Below are positions 63,061 through 64,000 of a stretch of DNA of 64,000 bases, one piece after another. Where the stretch lies: the NCBI GenBank assembly GCA_032718475.1, contig JAUCBJ010004630.1, forward strand, positions 1-64,000, written 5' to 3'. The position numbers and the translations under genes are program-made. The stretch comes from Nemertoderma westbladi (lineage: Eukaryota > Xenacoelomorpha > Nemertodermatida > Nemertodermatidae). The stretch's first letter is position 1. Each line of letters begins with the position of its first letter. The notes beneath the pieces are model-generated. The model was not told where the DNA came from. It saw nothing but the letters and a program-made list of their open reading frames with translations, and did not search any database.

Positions 63061-64000
63061 CTTTACACGAACCCCCTTCGAGGCTTTATTTACACTCACA
63101 CAGATACTTTACACTGCCCCCACTTCGAGGCTTTATTTGCACTCACACAGATACTTTACACGAACCCCCTTCGAGGCTTTATTTACACTCACACAGATAC
63201 TTTATACTGCCCCCACTTCGAGGCTTTATTTACACTCACACATATACTTTATACTGCCCCCACTTCGAGGCTTTATTTACACTCACACATATACTTTACA
63301 CTGCCCCCACTTCGAGGCTTTATTTACACTCACACAGATACTTTACACTGCCCCCACTTCGAGGCTTTATTTGCACTCACACAGATACTTTACACGAACC
63401 CCCTTCGAGGCTTTATTTACACTCACACAGATACTTTACACTGCCCCCACTTCGAGGCTTTATTTGCACTCACACAGATACTTTACACGAACCCCCTTCG
63501 AGGCTTTATTTACACTCACACAGATACTTTACACTGCCCCCACTTCGAGGCTTTATTTGCACTCACACAGATACTTTACACGAACCCCCTTCGAGGCTTT
63601 ATTTACACTCACACAGATACTTTATACTGCCCCCACTTCGAGGCTTTATTTACACTCACACAGATACTTTATACTGCCCCCACTTCGAGGCTTTATTTAC
63701 ACTCACACAGATACTTTACACTGCCCCCACTTCGAGGCTTTATTTACACTCACACAGATACTTTACACTGCCCCCACTTCGAGGCTTTATTTGCACTCAC
63801 ACAGATACTTTACACGAACCCCCTTCGAGGCTTTATTTACACTCACACAGATACTTTACACTGCCCCCACTTCGAGGCTTTATTTGCACTCACACAGATA
63901 CTTTACACGAACCCCCTTCGAGGCTTTATTTACACTCACACAGATACTTTACACTGCCCCCACTTCGAGGCTCTATTTGCACTCACACAGATACTTTACA
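63061..64000. repeat. 420-bp nine-monomer higher-order repeat
   Basis: 63061-63480 repeats as 63481-63900 and continues to the window end with exact 420-bp offset. I found two substitutions (CATATA/CAGATA sites near 63242 and 63290) in the first comparison and one (CTTTATT/CTCTATT near 63973) in the partial third copy. 420 = 6 x 47 + 3 x 46, that is six A and three C monomers. Confidence 0.9.

Larger units (their letters stand above)
23004..64000. repeat. Satellite array, 47/50/46-bp monomers, about 860 copies, open at right edge
   Basis: From 23004 to the end the DNA is nothing but head-to-tail monomers, all in one orientation. Type A (47 bp) has the order CGAGGCTTTATTTGCACTCA, CACAGATACTTTACAC, TGCCCCCACTT. 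Type B (50 bp) replaces the last part by GAACCCCCTT and adds a 4-base CGAT before the next CGAGG, creating the palindrome TCGATCGA. Type C (46 bp) has GAACCCCCTT without the CGAT. Common substitutions are TTGCAC/TTACAC, TACACTG/TATACTG, GAGGC/GTGGC/GAGAC/GAGGT/GAGTC and CTTTATT/CTCTATT; rarer ones are CCCTTTCCCC, TGCCCAAAC and CACACATATAC. Monomers are highly alike, so amplification is recent or homogenisation strong. All three + frames lack stops within the monomer; I regard this as non-coding satellite. Confidence 0.97.

Noticed and set aside
23004-64000. CRISPR-like array
   Set aside because: There are no unique spacers: the whole monomer is repeated, and the flanks are animal transposons and intron-bearing exons.
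23004-64000. Telomeric or subtelomeric repeat
   Set aside because: The monomer contains nothing like TTAGGG-type repeats; position on the chromosome cannot be judged from the window.

Overview
The window looks like a piece of an AT-rich animal nuclear genome, most likely an aquatic invertebrate. It carries intron-bearing coding sequence (a secreted fibrinogen-related gene), animal-type non-LTR and LTR retrotransposon remnants, a non-autonomous DNA transposon and a very large satellite. Nothing looks bacterial or plasmid-borne. I cannot name the species or phylum.

Layout. 1-1960 (-): the first 653 codons of an uninterrupted, alanine-rich coiled-coil reading frame that runs off the left edge, probably a retroelement Gag. 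1961-9971: mostly AT-rich non-coding DNA with short tandem and dispersed repeats and two small unrecognised reading frames. 9972-13527 (-): a gene model with an exon for a signal peptide and a Kazal-like Cys module (13333-13527), an intron of about 2 kb containing an L2/CR1-like fragment, and an exon for a helical linker and the C-terminal part of a fibrinogen domain (11291-9972). That second exon is broken by a 645-bp 5'-truncated non-LTR retrotransposon flanked by a perfect 12-bp target-site duplication. 14096-17816 (+): a further copy of the same retrotransposon family, itself split by a DNA transposon of about 1.9 kb with long terminal inverted repeats. 18477-20330 (-): a decayed Bel/Pao-like Gag. 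21177-22080 (-): a third, frameshifted copy of the non-LTR element.

23004-64000: one uninterrupted satellite array of about 41 kb and roughly 860 monomers, which continues past the right edge. Monomers are 47 bp with 50-bp and 46-bp variants. Variants are arranged as dimers (93 and 97 bp), locally restricted clusters and, at the right edge, a 420-bp nine-monomer higher-order repeat. The + strand of the monomer has no stop codon in any frame, so enormous reading frames appear (up to 7,606 codons). They begin at TTG, not ATG, and all three overlapping frames are open, so I treat them as a composition effect and not as genes.

The genes do not form a pathway. The left third is a host gene embedded in nested transposon debris; the right two thirds is tandem-repeat chromatin, perhaps pericentromeric or other heterochromatin.
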